A stretch of DNA of 56,401 bases from the NCBI GenBank assembly GCA_001898785.1, contig MKVE01000029.1:1-56401 (forward strand), written 5' to 3'. This document shows positions 32,837 through 42,601 of the stretch, piece after piece. The stretch is from Chryseobacterium sp. 36-9. GTDB lineage: Bacteria; Bacteroidota; Bacteroidia; Flavobacteriales; Weeksellaceae. Numbering within the stretch: position 1 is the stretch's first letter; each line of letters opens with the position of its first letter. Below the pieces are notes generated by a model. That model was given only the letters and a program-made list of their open reading frames with translations. It was not told the DNA's origin and did no database searches. Both the position numbers and the translations under genes were made by a program.

Positions 32837-34750
32837 ATGAGAAAAATTCTACTTTTTCTGATGATCATTTCTGTCATCTTGATTTCTGCGCAATCTGCGG
32901 TGGATTCTCTATTGACGGTTCTTAAAAAAGAAAAAAATCCAAACCATATTGCGGCTTTACAAAATCAGATTTCGGATGCTTATAAACATTCGGATCCTGA
33001 GCAGATGCAGAAATTTGCATTGTTGGCACTTACAAACTCCAGGAAAAATAAAAATATTTATCAGCAATCAGTTGCTTATCAGAATATTGGTGTTTCATTT
33101 TTGATTTATGGTGATTATAAAAAGGCCTTACAGAATTTTGATTCATCGGAAAAGATTCTTTTAAAAATCAATTCTGAAAAAAAAGAAATCAAGGAAACAT
33201 TAGCCAAAACGTTTGGAAGCAAAGGCGTTGTTTATTCTCAACAGAACAATTATGCTGCGGCGTTGGAAAATGATTTCCAGGCTTTGAAAATCTATGAAGA
33301 AAACAAAAATAATCTCCAGACTTCAAAGCTTTATAACAATATTGGAGTTATTTATAAGTCTATTGATGATCAAGAAAAAGCATTAGAATATTTTCTGAAA
33401 GCTAACCAGACTTCCAGGAAAATTAACCCAGAAACTTTTGCTGCAAGTGCTTCTAACATTGGATTGATTTATTTGTTTCAGAATAAGCTGGAGCAGGCGA
33501 AAAAGTATTTTGACGAGAGTCTAAAATCTTACCAGGAAAATGAGAATCCGCGTGGTTTAGGAGAACTTTATAACAGTTATTCTCAGTATTACATTCGTAA
33601 AAATCAGAAAAAAGAAGCTAAAAATAGTCTTCAAAAAGCGGAAGAAGAATTTTTATCGGTTGACGATAAGTTTGGGTTATCTGACACTTATATGTTTCTG
33701 GCTCAGATTTATTTTGATGAGAAAGAACTTGAAAAGTCACTCCAGTTTTCCAACAAAAGTCTTGAACTTGCTAAAGAACTGGATTTGACAGAAGCCCAAA
33801 TGAACGCCGAAAAATTACTTTCTCAAATCTATGATCAAAAAGAAGATCAGAAGTTGGCTCTGTATCATCTTAAGAATTATGATATCGAGAAAGAAAAATT
33901 TGACGCTGTTAAAAATGAGCAGCAACGTCTAAAAACGGAACTCAATTTTCAATATGAAAAACAGCAGTTGGAAAAAAGAGAAAATGCAAGCAGGGAAAGG
34001 CTGAAATGGATTTTTACGGTTCTAATAATCGGGTTACTTTTACTCGGATTGTTTCTTTTTTACAGAAATAAGGAAAAGCAAAAAACCTTGCTTCTACAAA
34101 AACAACTGACAGAGTTTGAACATAAAGCGCTGCATCTGCAGATGAATCCTCATTTTGTTTTTAATTGTCTGGCAGCAATCTCGGCATTTGTGATTCAAAA
34201 CGGAAAAGATGAAGCGATTCGTTATCTGGCGAAGTTTTCGAAATTGATGAGACTGACGTTGGAATTTTCGAAAGAATCCAGTATTACTCTAGATAAAGAA
34301 ATCGAAGCACTTCAAAATTATCTTGAACTGGAGCAATTGCGGTTTAATAACAAATTCGATTTTAACATTTCCAAAGAATCCAATATCGAAGATGATACTG
34401 CGATTCCTTCTTTGCTTCTGCAGCCTTATGTGGAAAATGCAATCATCCACGGTGTAGTTCCTTTAGAAGATAAAGGTTTCATCAATATTATTTTCCGTCA
34501 AATTGAGGATCAGCTGATTTGCATCATCACAGATAATGGTGTAGGGATAGAACAATCGAAGAAAAATAAAGAAACATTTGTCAACGCTCATAAGTCTATG
34601 GCAATGGAAATTTCTAAAAAGCGATTGGAAACTCTGGAGCAACTGGAAAACAAAAAAATAGAACTGAGTATCACAGAAATAAGAGATAACGAGAAGATTT
34701 TGGGAACTCAGATTTTGATAAAATTACCATTAGAATTCATAGAAAAATGA
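32837..34750 (+). CDS. TPR-containing LytS-type sensor histidine kinase
   Basis: It has 637 residues from ATG 32837; an in-frame TTG one codon earlier is less likely. Signal sequence about 1-19. Residues 40-345 are tetratricopeptide repeats (AYQNIGVSFLIYGDYKKAL; YNNIGVIYKSIDDQEKALEY; SNIGLIYLFQNKLEQAKKYF), placed outside the inner membrane. A coiled coil (350-390) leads to one membrane helix (391-409). The His_kinase domain has H439 (LQMNPHFVFN), the N-box N534 (PYVENAIIHG) and a G-box ITDNGVGI. It phosphorylates the response regulator whose ATG overlaps its stop by four bases. The signal sensed by the TPR part is unknown. Confidence 0.92.
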   Translation: MRKILLFLMIISVILISAQSAVDSLLTVLKKEKNPNHIAALQNQISDAYKHSDPEQMQKFALLALTNSRKNKNIYQQSVAYQNIGVSFLIYGDYKKALQNFDSSEKILLKINSEKKEIKETLAKTFGSKGVVYSQQNNYAAALENDFQALKIYEENKNNLQTSKLYNNIGVIYKSIDDQEKALEYFLKANQTSRKINPETFAASASNIGLIYLFQNKLEQAKKYFDESLKSYQENENPRGLGELYNSYSQYYIRKNQKKEAKNSLQKAEEEFLSVDDKFGLSDTYMFLAQIYFDEKELEKSLQFSNKSLELAKELDLTEAQMNAEKLLSQIYDQKEDQKLALYHLKNYDIEKEKFDAVKNEQQRLKTELNFQYEKQQLEKRENASRERLKWIFTVLIIGLLLLGLFLFYRNKEKQKTLLLQKQLTEFEHKALHLQMNPHFVFNCLAAISAFVIQNGKDEAIRYLAKFSKLMRLTLEFSKESSITLDKEIEALQNYLELEQLRFNNKFDFNISKESNIEDDTAIPSLLLQPYVENAIIHGVVPLEDKGFINIIFRQIEDQLICIITDNGVGIEQSKKNKETFVNAHKSMAMEISKKRLETLEQLENKKIELSITEIRDNEKILGTQILIKLPLEFIEK

Positions 34751-35508
34751 TAACAGCTGTTTTAATAGACGATGATCATAATCTCCGAAATGGGATGAAG
34801 GCAATGCTGGCTCTTTATGCTCCTGAAATCAATATTTTAGGCGAAGCTGACAGCGTGAAAACCGGAACTAAACTGATCGAAGAAATTAACCCTGATATTG
34901 TTTTTCTGGATATTATGATGAACGATGGTTCCGGCTTTGATATTCTGGAACGGCTCAACAAAAAGTACGGAAAAATCTCTTCTCATATTGTTTTTGTAAC
35001 AGCGCACGAAAAATTTGCTATAAAAGCGTTTCGTTTCAGTGCTTTAGATTTTCTTCTGAAACCGATTGATCCTGAAGAGTTACAAGGTGTCATCCGGAAA
35101 ATTAAAAATATTACAGATAACAGTTCTGAAAATAAAACGATAGAACTTTTGTTGGAAAATATCTCGAAGAAAGCAGATAGTTTCAAAAAAATTGCCTTGT
35201 CAACGTCGGATGGAATTCATTTGTTTGAGATTAAGGATATTATCCGCTGTGAGTCTGTTGATAACTACACCAAATTCCATTTCAAAAATCACAAGACAGT
35301 CCTGATTTCCAAAACATTGAAAGAATATGAGGAATTGTTATCTGATCAGGGTTTTGAACGGATTCACCAGTCACATCTCATCAATCTGAATGAACTGAAA
35401 TCTTATATCAAAAAAGATGGCGGATTTGTAATAATGTCTGATAATACACAAGTGCCTGTTTCTCAAAGGAAAAAAGAACGATTACAGGAAGTTATCGGAA
35501 GGTTGTAA
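34747..35508 (+). CDS. LytTR-family response regulator
   Basis: It has 253 residues. The receiver domain (1-120) has acidic D8-D10, phospho-acceptor D55 (IVFLDIMMNDGSGFD), T in FVTAHEKFAI and K in FLLKPIDPEEL. The LytTR DNA-binding domain (about 145-250) shows IRCESVDNYTKFHF, TLKEYEELLSDQGFERIHQSHLIN and VPVSQRKKERL. It should bind direct-repeat promoters when phosphorylated. It is coupled to the kinase gene by an ATGA overlap, and the next gene, 81 bases on, encodes a giant secreted protein that might be a target, although this is only positional. Confidence 0.93.
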   Translation: MITAVLIDDDHNLRNGMKAMLALYAPEINILGEADSVKTGTKLIEEINPDIVFLDIMMNDGSGFDILERLNKKYGKISSHIVFVTAHEKFAIKAFRFSALDFLLKPIDPEELQGVIRKIKNITDNSSENKTIELLLENISKKADSFKKIALSTSDGIHLFEIKDIIRCESVDNYTKFHFKNHKTVLISKTLKEYEELLSDQGFERIHQSHLINLNELKSYIKKDGGFVIMSDNTQVPVSQRKKERLQEVIGRL

Positions 35509-35589
35509 TTCTAACCCAAACCTTCCGAATTCTAAATGTAACAAACATAATGTAATGATAAAAAGTAAATTTAAACCCTGAAAGCACAA

Positions 35590-38500
35590 ATGATGAAAAC
35601 AAAATTATTCTTGATAATGATGATTCTCTTTTCTTTGGGAATCAGATCACAAAACATCAATTTCCCGGATGCGAATTTTAAGGCTGTATTACTGTCCTCT
35701 TCTTCTGGTAATACTATTGCAAAGAATCTAAGTGGTAATTATTTTGCTATAGATGCCGACGGAGATGGGGAGATTAGTATTACTGAAGCAGAATCTGTAA
35801 GTGAAATCTTGTTATTACCAAAAATGATTGATTTTGGAGGAGGATATCAAGAACCAGATTTCAATGAGTTGGATCCCATTATGGATTATCAGGGAATTAA
35901 TAGTTTTTCAAATGCAACAACAATTAGTTTGCATAGAATAGCAGTTCCATTAGCAGGATTAGATATCTCTGGCTTGGCTCATTTGAAGAAATTTTCTGTA
36001 ATTTTTTATAATTCTGACCCTGCAAAAGTATCCCTGGCTAATCTTCCTAATCTCGAGTCGCTCAATCTTTCAGGTATCGAGCTTGCGGACGGCAACATTA
36101 TCCCACAGCTCAAAAACCTTAGCTTGAGTTATGGTGTTTCTGCGAATAATTTATTTTTGGATAAGATTCAGAATGCTGATTTGCTGGAGTATATCACACT
36201 AACAAGTGTCAGTCCTTATTTTGATCCATCTGATGAACTGATTCTCAGTAATCATACCAATCTTAAGTCGGTTTATATTTCTAATATTAAATTTAGCAAT
36301 ATCAATCTTAGTCAATGTAATCAGCTGAAATCGGTTTCAATAAAAGGAAATTTTTCTTCCTTTAATCCTTTGCAGATTGGTACAATTGATGTCAGTGATT
36401 GTCCAATGCTAACAGACTTAGATTTAGATAGCAATAATTCAACAGGTAATCATTCTGGTGTAAGTACAGTTATTGCTAATAATTGTTCGAGTCTTGTAAC
36501 AATAAAATGTAGCTCGTGGTTTTTGCAAGCGTTACAAGCTATCAATTGTCCCTTGCTGAGTGTGATAGATTTATATGCCTGCAATGCTATGGATCTAGGC
36601 CAAGTTCCCAATCTAAAAAATATTTCTGTCCAAAGATTTAAAGGAGACTCTTTTGATGCCACAGCAGCAACCAATTTGGAAGTATTAAATCTTGATTATT
36701 TTAATTACTCAACGAGTCCATTTGTTAATGCATTTGGATCTTTGAAGAATCTTACGGTTAAAAATAATGCGTTTCTGAAAAATCTGAGTTTAAATAACCA
36801 ACCCATCTCTGATTTGGATATCAGTGGAATGCAATCTTTAGAAACACTTTCTGCAAGTGTAGGCTTTAGTTTTGGAGCAGATCCTCAACCTGATTTTTCT
36901 ACTGATTTTATGCATCATTTGAATGCGGAAAATTGTACTTCATTAGAATATGTTATATTAGATAAACAATCTGGGTTAGTTGATGCAAATTTTAAAAATT
37001 GCAGTTCTCTAAAACAATTTTTATTTCAGCCCGCTCCTGGTTATGACACAGCTATTGAAAAGCTTAATTTTGAAAATTGCTCTTCTATTACGGCAATAGT
37101 AGCAGACGAAACTGAACTAAAAGATTTGAATATTAAAAATTGTTCCAATTTGAAAAACTTGAGTGTTGGTGGAAATAATCTGGAAACTTTGATTTTTGTA
37201 AATACTCCTAAAATTGAAAATCTTAATATTGGTAGTAGCAAATTATCAACAATAGATGTGTCTTCACTTGAAAATCTCAAAATGATATATTGTCCGGATT
37301 CAAAATTTTCAATTTTAGATTTTTCTCAAAATAAAAAATTAGAGGTCGTGACCTTAATGGATAACCCTAATCTGGAAACACTTTTTATCAAGAATGGTAA
37401 ACATCAATATATTGATGGATTAGAAGGCGCATTTAACAATACAAACATCAAATATATCTGTGGAGACGATTCTGAAATTGAAGAAATAAAAACAAATTTA
37501 GCACTTGCAGGAATAAATGCTAACGTTAACTCTTACTGCTCATTCACACCAGGCGGAAATTACAATACTATTTCAGGAACAGCAAAAATTGATACTGATA
37601 ACAACGGCTGTGATTCTACGGATAACCCATTCGAATATTTAAAATTGAAAATCGATGATGGAACTAATATAGGCGAAACTTTTGTCCAAAATGATGGGAA
37701 ATATGAGTTTTATACACAAGCAGGTAATTTTAATATAGTTGCACTTGCAGAAAACCCAACCCTGTTCACGGTATCTCCAGCTAATTTTTCTACCACTTTT
37801 GCGGACAATAACAATAATGTCTTTACTCAGGATATTTGTGTAACAGCTAACGGAAGCCAGAATGATGCAGAAGTAGTGATTGCACCGCTGACTAGTGCAA
37901 GACCAGGGTTCGATGCTGTTTACAATTTGGTATGGAGAAACAAGGGAAACACGACTTTATCCGGAAAAGTAATTCTGAATTATGACTCCAATAAGATGAC
38001 TTTCCAGAGCAGTTCTTTACCTTATTCTATATTGAGCAACGGATCGATAGAGTTTAGTTATACTGACCTGAAACCATTTGCTAACACCGCTTCGGAAATT
38101 ACATTTAAGATCAATACACCAACGGATTCAACTAATCCTGTGAATATGGGAGATGTACTGGCTTTTAATGCGCAGATTACGCCAACTAATACAGACGTCA
38201 CGCCGGAAGACAATCTTTTTAGTTTTAATCATACTGTCGTTAACTCTTTTGATCCCAATGATATTGTTTGTTTGGAAGGAGAAACGGTTCCTGTATCAAC
38301 GGTAGGAAAATATATGCACTATGTCATCAATTTTGAAAACACAGGAAATGCAGAGGCGGAGAATATTGTAGTGAAAATGGAAGTAGATCCAAATGAATTC
38401 GATATTAATACATTACAATTGCAAAATGCTTCAGCAAGTGTTGATACAAAAATCGTTGGAAACCAGGTAGAATTCGCATTCAAAAAAATAAAATTGCAAA

Positions 38501-39726
38501 GCGGAGGTCATGGCAATGTGTTGTTAAAAATAAGATCCAAGTCAGATCTTGTCGAAGGTGATACAGTTAATAACGTGGCAGAGATCTATTTTGATTACAA
38601 TTTCCCGATTGAAACCAATGATTATGTAACGACTATTTATAGTGCAAGTGATGTTCTTGCTGCTAAAATCAACTATTCGGCATCCAATTTCAGTCAAAAT
38701 AATTATCCAATTAACTTCGATGCAAGCCTTAGTACAGGTAATATTGCAGGTTATCAATGGGAGTTTTTAGGTAATCCATCAATCAGTTCAAGTACAGATG
38801 TAAAACCTGTGGTTACGTATAACACACCAGGAAATTACACAGCGAAATTGACTGTTTTTGATTCCAATGGAGCGTCTTCTTCACAGACAATTACTTTCAG
38901 CGTTGGAGGAAATGTCGCAGATTTGTCAACCGGTAAAAATTCTGAAAATAACTTCATAGCAATTGATGCAGATGAAGATGACTGGAAAGGTTATGATATC
39001 AATGGAACCGAAATTACTCCTAAAGTTAGACATACCTACACAGGCTGGAGCTATGCAGATCTTGCAAATGGGCAGAACAGCCAATGGATTACCCTCAACA
39101 ATTTGGAAGGTTATTATACGTATAAGAGCAGAGAATTTACAATTCCTGATAATGCAACAGATGCTAAGTTGAATCTAAGATCATTATCATTCGTAAGAAA
39201 CTGGACATATCTTGTAAAAGTAAATGCTGACGGAAGTGAGACTGAAACCGAAATCACAAAAACACAATGGATGAATGATGGTTTCAAAGGCTGGTTGAAC
39301 AACAGAAGTCCCAAAGTAAATAATTACTCTTTGTCTCCGGGAAGATATTACATTAAGGTGTTTTTGTATTCCAATAACAATTTGTTGAGACAATCCATAG
39401 ATGTGAATGCAATTGTGTCCTGTTCGGAAGGATTGATATTTGCCAATAAAATGGTTCAGAAACAACCAACTTTGGATGCTGGGAATCTTAATGATACGGA
39501 GATGAAAGTTTACCCAATTCCAACCAAAGGATTGATTAACATTATTTCTGATGAAAAAATTAATACTGTTGAAGTTTATGATTTGACCGGAAGAATTATA
39601 CAGAAGCAACTATATAATTTGCCTTCAAAAGAATCTAAAATAAATATTAACTCTCCAAAAGGCATTTATTATCTGAAAATAAAAACCAATAAAGGAGTTT
39701 CAATAAAGAAAATCATTAAGGAGTAA
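35590..39726 (+). CDS. Large T9SS-secreted protein: calcium loop, leucine-rich repeats, DUF7619, PKD
   Basis: It has 1378 residues. Signal peptide 1-21. An EF-hand-like loop DADGDGEISITE spans 55-66. Irregular leucine-rich repeats fill about 95-625, many with NCSSL/LKNLSV/ENLNIG steps. A C-rich step VNSYCSFTPGGNYNTISG leads to an SdrD-B-like segment (about 655-740). A DUF7619 region follows (about 745-1020; SFDPNDIVCLEG, YVINFENTGNAEAENI, IYFDYNFPIETN), then a PKD domain (about 1030-1105), an unrecognised beta-rich domain (about 1110-1275), and a type IX sorting tail (VYPIPTKGLINI ... GIYYLKIKTNKG). It is a surface or released protein, plausibly adhesive. It lies behind the LytTR pair and ends at a terminator. 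Confidence 0.88.
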   Translation: MMKTKLFLIMMILFSLGIRSQNINFPDANFKAVLLSSSSGNTIAKNLSGNYFAIDADGDGEISITEAESVSEILLLPKMIDFGGGYQEPDFNELDPIMDYQGINSFSNATTISLHRIAVPLAGLDISGLAHLKKFSVIFYNSDPAKVSLANLPNLESLNLSGIELADGNIIPQLKNLSLSYGVSANNLFLDKIQNADLLEYITLTSVSPYFDPSDELILSNHTNLKSVYISNIKFSNINLSQCNQLKSVSIKGNFSSFNPLQIGTIDVSDCPMLTDLDLDSNNSTGNHSGVSTVIANNCSSLVTIKCSSWFLQALQAINCPLLSVIDLYACNAMDLGQVPNLKNISVQRFKGDSFDATAATNLEVLNLDYFNYSTSPFVNAFGSLKNLTVKNNAFLKNLSLNNQPISDLDISGMQSLETLSASVGFSFGADPQPDFSTDFMHHLNAENCTSLEYVILDKQSGLVDANFKNCSSLKQFLFQPAPGYDTAIEKLNFENCSSITAIVADETELKDLNIKNCSNLKNLSVGGNNLETLIFVNTPKIENLNIGSSKLSTIDVSSLENLKMIYCPDSKFSILDFSQNKKLEVVTLMDNPNLETLFIKNGKHQYIDGLEGAFNNTNIKYICGDDSEIEEIKTNLALAGINANVNSYCSFTPGGNYNTISGTAKIDTDNNGCDSTDNPFEYLKLKIDDGTNIGETFVQNDGKYEFYTQAGNFNIVALAENPTLFTVSPANFSTTFADNNNNVFTQDICVTANGSQNDAEVVIAPLTSARPGFDAVYNLVWRNKGNTTLSGKVILNYDSNKMTFQSSSLPYSILSNGSIEFSYTDLKPFANTASEITFKINTPTDSTNPVNMGDVLAFNAQITPTNTDVTPEDNLFSFNHTVVNSFDPNDIVCLEGETVPVSTVGKYMHYVINFENTGNAEAENIVVKMEVDPNEFDINTLQLQNASASVDTKIVGNQVEFAFKKIKLQSGGHGNVLLKIRSKSDLVEGDTVNNVAEIYFDYNFPIETNDYVTTIYSASDVLAAKINYSASNFSQNNYPINFDASLSTGNIAGYQWEFLGNPSISSSTDVKPVVTYNTPGNYTAKLTVFDSNGASSSQTITFSVGGNVADLSTGKNSENNFIAIDADEDDWKGYDINGTEITPKVRHTYTGWSYADLANGQNSQWITLNNLEGYYTYKSREFTIPDNATDAKLNLRSLSFVRNWTYLVKVNADGSETETEITKTQWMNDGFKGWLNNRSPKVNNYSLSPGRYYIKVFLYSNNNLLRQSIDVNAIVSCSEGLIFANKMVQKQPTLDAGNLNDTEMKVYPIPTKGLINIISDEKINTVEVYDLTGRIIQKQLYNLPSKESKININSPKGIYYLKIKTNKGVSIKKIIKE

Positions 39727-39732
39727 AATAAA

Positions 39733-39766
39733 ATCCCGTCTCGAAATGAGGCGGGATATTTTTTTA
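39733..39766. terminator. Bidirectional terminator
   Basis: ATCCCG (39733-39738) and CTC (39740-39742) pair with GAG (39748-39750) and CGGGAT (39752-39757), followed by a T run. It separates the convergent T9SS and recJ genes. Confidence 0.87.
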
Positions 39767-41476
39767 GTCATGAAACTTTACATCTCTAATATTCAGAAAG
39801 TGAGAAACATTGCCTTTCCAATGATTTTCTTCGATGGTGAATGCTAGATCAAATGTTTTTGTTTTAAAATCTTCTGCAAACTCGCCGAATCGGAAGCCTA
39901 CACATTCGATATTCCTTCCGGTAGTCGGTTGCAGAATATTGAATTTCAGATGTGAGCTTTCTTTTCCCATTAACCTTACATAACCGTTTACTTTTACATT
40001 TTTAAGAACCAGAATAGGCTTCATATTCTGAGGACCAAAAGGGGCTAGCTTTCTGTGAAAATTAAAAAATTCGCGGTTCAGATCTTCAGGTTTCACAATG
40101 CTGTCAATATAGATAGAAGGTTCTTTCTGATGATCCTGAATGTTGTTTTTTACAAAATCTTCAAAACGTTCTTTAAACTCTTCAAAGAATTCTTTTTCCA
40201 TAGAAAGTCCGGCTGCGGCCTGGTGTCCTCCGAATTTCATGAAAAGATCAGAACAAAATTCCAAAGCTTTATGAATGTCAAAATCAGAAACCGATCTTGC
40301 GGACGCTACCAATTCTCCATTATTCCCTTCGGTAAACACCAAAGTTGGTTTGTAGTAAGTTTCAATAAGACGGGAAGCTACAATCCCAATAACGCCTTTG
40401 TTCCAGCTCGGATCATAAACGATGGTGGAAAAACGTTCGGTTTTCTGCAGTTCCAAAACCTGGGTCATTGCCGATTGTGTGATGGTGATATCCATCTCTC
40501 GTCGTTCATCATTCAGATTGATGATCTCATCAACAATTTGCTGAGCTTGTTTCAGATTATTAGAAATCATTAATTCCACCGAAGCCTTGGCGTGCGAGAT
40601 TCTTCCCGCAGCATTGATTTTTGGGGCAATATCAAAAACGATATTTGAGATTTCGAAGTGCGCTAATTTCTCTTCAGGAATTAAAAGCCTTAAACCGAAT
40701 TTTCTTGTTTTTCTAAGGAATTTAAGGCCTTGCATTGCCAAAACACGGTTTTCGCCTGTCATTGCAACAATGTCAGAAGCGATACTGATGGCCAAAAGAT
40801 CCGTCAATTCGAATAATTCGTTTTCCGGGATTTTATAAATGGTGTTAAGGCCCTGGCAAAGTTTAAAACCAACGCCACAGCCACTCAGCTCCTTATAAGG
40901 ATAACGACAGTCTTTTCTCTTAGGATCAAGAACTGCGACTGCATTCGGAAGTTTTTCTCCGGGTAGGTGGTGGTCACAAATAATGAAATCGACACCAACA
41001 GAATTGGCCAGGTCGATTTTGTCAACCGATTTGATGCCGCAATCTAATGCAATAATCAATGAAAATCCGTTGTCCTTTGCAAAATAAATTCCTTCATCAG
41101 AAATGCCATAACCTTCGACATTTCTGTCCGGGATATAAAAATCAAGGTATTTTTTATCAACAATCTTGCTGAGATAAAGATACATCAGCGCAACGGCTGT
41201 TGTTCCATCAACGTCATAATCGCCGTAAACCAATATTTTTTCGCCGTTTTCTATTGCTGTTGCAATGCGTTCTACCGCTTTTTGCATATCCGCCATCAGA
41301 AAAGGATTGTGGATGTCTGTGCCGTTTGGTTTGAAGAACTCGCGTGCCTTTTGATAATTGTCAATCTCACGCATCACCAGGATTTTGGATTCTAAAGTTC
41401 CAAATCCAATCGAAGAAATCAGTCCGTCAACAATTTCTTCATCAGGCTCGGGTTTATAAATCCATCTTTGACTCAT
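39764..41476 (-). CDS. recJ: Single-stranded-DNA-specific exonuclease RecJ
   Basis: This 5'-3' ssDNA exonuclease acts in recombination, mismatch and base-excision repair. Seen: DHH-superfamily motif YGDYDVDGTTAVALMY (manganese ligands), LIIALDCGIKS, IICDHHLPGE with DHH, ISIASDIVAMTGENR, INAAGRISHAKASVEL, VIGIVASRL, GGHQAAAGLSM in the DHHA1 domain, and a C-terminal OB fold ending FLNIRDVKFHD. The 570 residues match bacterial RecJ. The ATG lies only five bases beyond an exact -7 box, so the message may be almost leaderless. Confidence 0.95.
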   Translation of the reverse strand: MSQRWIYKPEPDEEIVDGLISSIGFGTLESKILVMREIDNYQKAREFFKPNGTDIHNPFLMADMQKAVERIATAIENGEKILVYGDYDVDGTTAVALMYLYLSKIVDKKYLDFYIPDRNVEGYGISDEGIYFAKDNGFSLIIALDCGIKSVDKIDLANSVGVDFIICDHHLPGEKLPNAVAVLDPKRKDCRYPYKELSGCGVGFKLCQGLNTIYKIPENELFELTDLLAISIASDIVAMTGENRVLAMQGLKFLRKTRKFGLRLLIPEEKLAHFEISNIVFDIAPKINAAGRISHAKASVELMISNNLKQAQQIVDEIINLNDERREMDITITQSAMTQVLELQKTERFSTIVYDPSWNKGVIGIVASRLIETYYKPTLVFTEGNNGELVASARSVSDFDIHKALEFCSDLFMKFGGHQAAAGLSMEKEFFEEFKERFEDFVKNNIQDHQKEPSIYIDSIVKPEDLNREFFNFHRKLAPFGPQNMKPILVLKNVKVNGYVRLMGKESSHLKFNILQPTTGRNIECVGFRFGEFAEDFKTKTFDLAFTIEENHWKGNVSHFLNIRDVKFHD

Positions 41477-41481
41477 AGTTA

Positions 41482-41489
41482 CAAAAGTA
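41482..41489 (-). promoter_or_regulatory. -7 box of recJ promoter, near-leaderless
   Basis: On the minus strand TACTTTTG fits TAnnTTTG. Five bases (TAACT) separate it from the recJ ATG, so the transcript would start within a few bases of the start codon. Confidence 0.5.
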
Positions 41490-41515
41490 AAGAAAAAAAA
41501 CGGCTTTCGGAAATT

Positions 41516-41547
41516 AAAACGGTTACCGAATGATCAGTAACCGTTTT
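41516..41547 (-). terminator. Terminator after the small T9SS gene
   Basis: AAAACGGTTAC (41516-41526) pairs perfectly with GTAACCGTTTT (41537-41547). It lies between the T9SS cargo gene and recJ, both on the minus strand, so recJ is a separate unit. Confidence 0.87.
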
Positions 41548-41569
41548 TAAGTTTTGAAGAATATGGTGC

Positions 41570-42469
41570 TTATTCCTTAATGATTTTTTTAGTTTCAGTT
41601 CCGGTTTCAGTTTCGATGGAGATCAAGTAATTTCCTTTTGGAAAAGAAGACATATCTATTTTTGATGAATTGCTGTTTTCTGTTTTAATTAATAATCCTG
41701 CAGCATTATATAATTTAACAGATCTAATGACATGATTGGATTTGATATTAATAAAATCCGAAGTTGGATTTGGAAATACATTAATTTCAGTTTTCGAAAC
41801 TTCTGAAACTGCCAGTTGATCCATATCCTTGATGATGATATTATCAACAATAAAACCGCTTCCATCATTATCGAATTCAAAATTCAAATCGTTTGCTCTT
41901 ACAACTTTTGGTCCTAGAGCAGAGGTGTGAACCAATTGATTGTCAAGGTAATATTTTGCGTTTTTGTCGGTTACATGATCGATCTCAATCCTCAGGTTAT
42001 ACCATTTTCCGGGAACCCAGTTTCCAAGATCTTTAAAATTGACATCACTGTCAGCATACAATTTACCACTGTACATAAAATTGAATCCACCGGCCCAGGA
42101 ATAATTGCCATTATTGTTATAGTACAAGGAAAGCATATAGTAATCGGAACTGTCCAATTTTTCCATTTTCACGTCTGCTGAAACAGAAAGTCTATTATAT
42201 TCAGGGATTTTTTTGAAAAGGAAAGTAAAGTTTTCGGTGTAATTATTAGTGCTGGTGACTTCCACAGAATTGTTGCCATCGGTCGCCTTTCCGGTAACAA
42301 CTTTGAAGTTATTGTTCGGAACATTATCGGTTTTAACGATCCATTCTTTTTGTCCGACAACCGTTCCCAGATTATAACCTTCGGATGTTTCAAAAGAAAT
42401 TTTCTGTTGTTGCCCAAAAAATGGTACTGATAATAACGCAAATGTTAAAGAGAATAAAGTTTTCTTCAT
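41570..42469 (-). CDS. T9SS cargo protein with LamG/concanavalin-like domain
   Basis: It has 299 residues. Signal peptide 1-19 (MKKTLFSLTFALLSVPFFG). A beta-sandwich region (about 22-218) has SFETSEGYNLGTVVGQKEW, NRLSVSADVKM, SDYYMLSLYYN, GKWYNLRIEIDH, KYYLDNQLVHTS and SGFIVDNIIIKD, the look of a laminin-G/DUF1080-type jelly roll. A type IX sorting tail follows (INVFPNPTSDFINIKSN ... PKGNYLISIETETG). It is probably exported across the outer membrane and may bind a glycan. It stands alone between two terminators, so it is its own transcription unit. Confidence 0.82.
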   Translation of the reverse strand: MKKTLFSLTFALLSVPFFGQQQKISFETSEGYNLGTVVGQKEWIVKTDNVPNNNFKVVTGKATDGNNSVEVTSTNNYTENFTFLFKKIPEYNRLSVSADVKMEKLDSSDYYMLSLYYNNNGNYSWAGGFNFMYSGKLYADSDVNFKDLGNWVPGKWYNLRIEIDHVTDKNAKYYLDNQLVHTSALGPKVVRANDLNFEFDNDGSGFIVDNIIIKDMDQLAVSEVSKTEINVFPNPTSDFINIKSNHVIRSVKLYNAAGLLIKTENSNSSKIDMSSFPKGNYLISIETETGTETKKIIKE

Positions 42470-42532
42470 AGATAAATTAAAAGGGAAGCGAATTTAAAGA
42501 AATAATTATTAATTCACTTATAATCAATAAAA

Positions 42533-42561
42533 AAACCTTCCGAAAAAAATTCGAAAGGTTT
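42533..42561 (-). terminator. Terminator after katA
   Basis: AAACCTTCCGAA (42533-42544) pairs with TTCGAAAGGTTT (42550-42561) with one mismatch; on the minus strand a long T run follows. Confidence 0.85.
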
Positions 42562-42601
42562 CCTATGAAATCTATTTTCTATCAGTCTTTTATCTCTGAG
42601 T

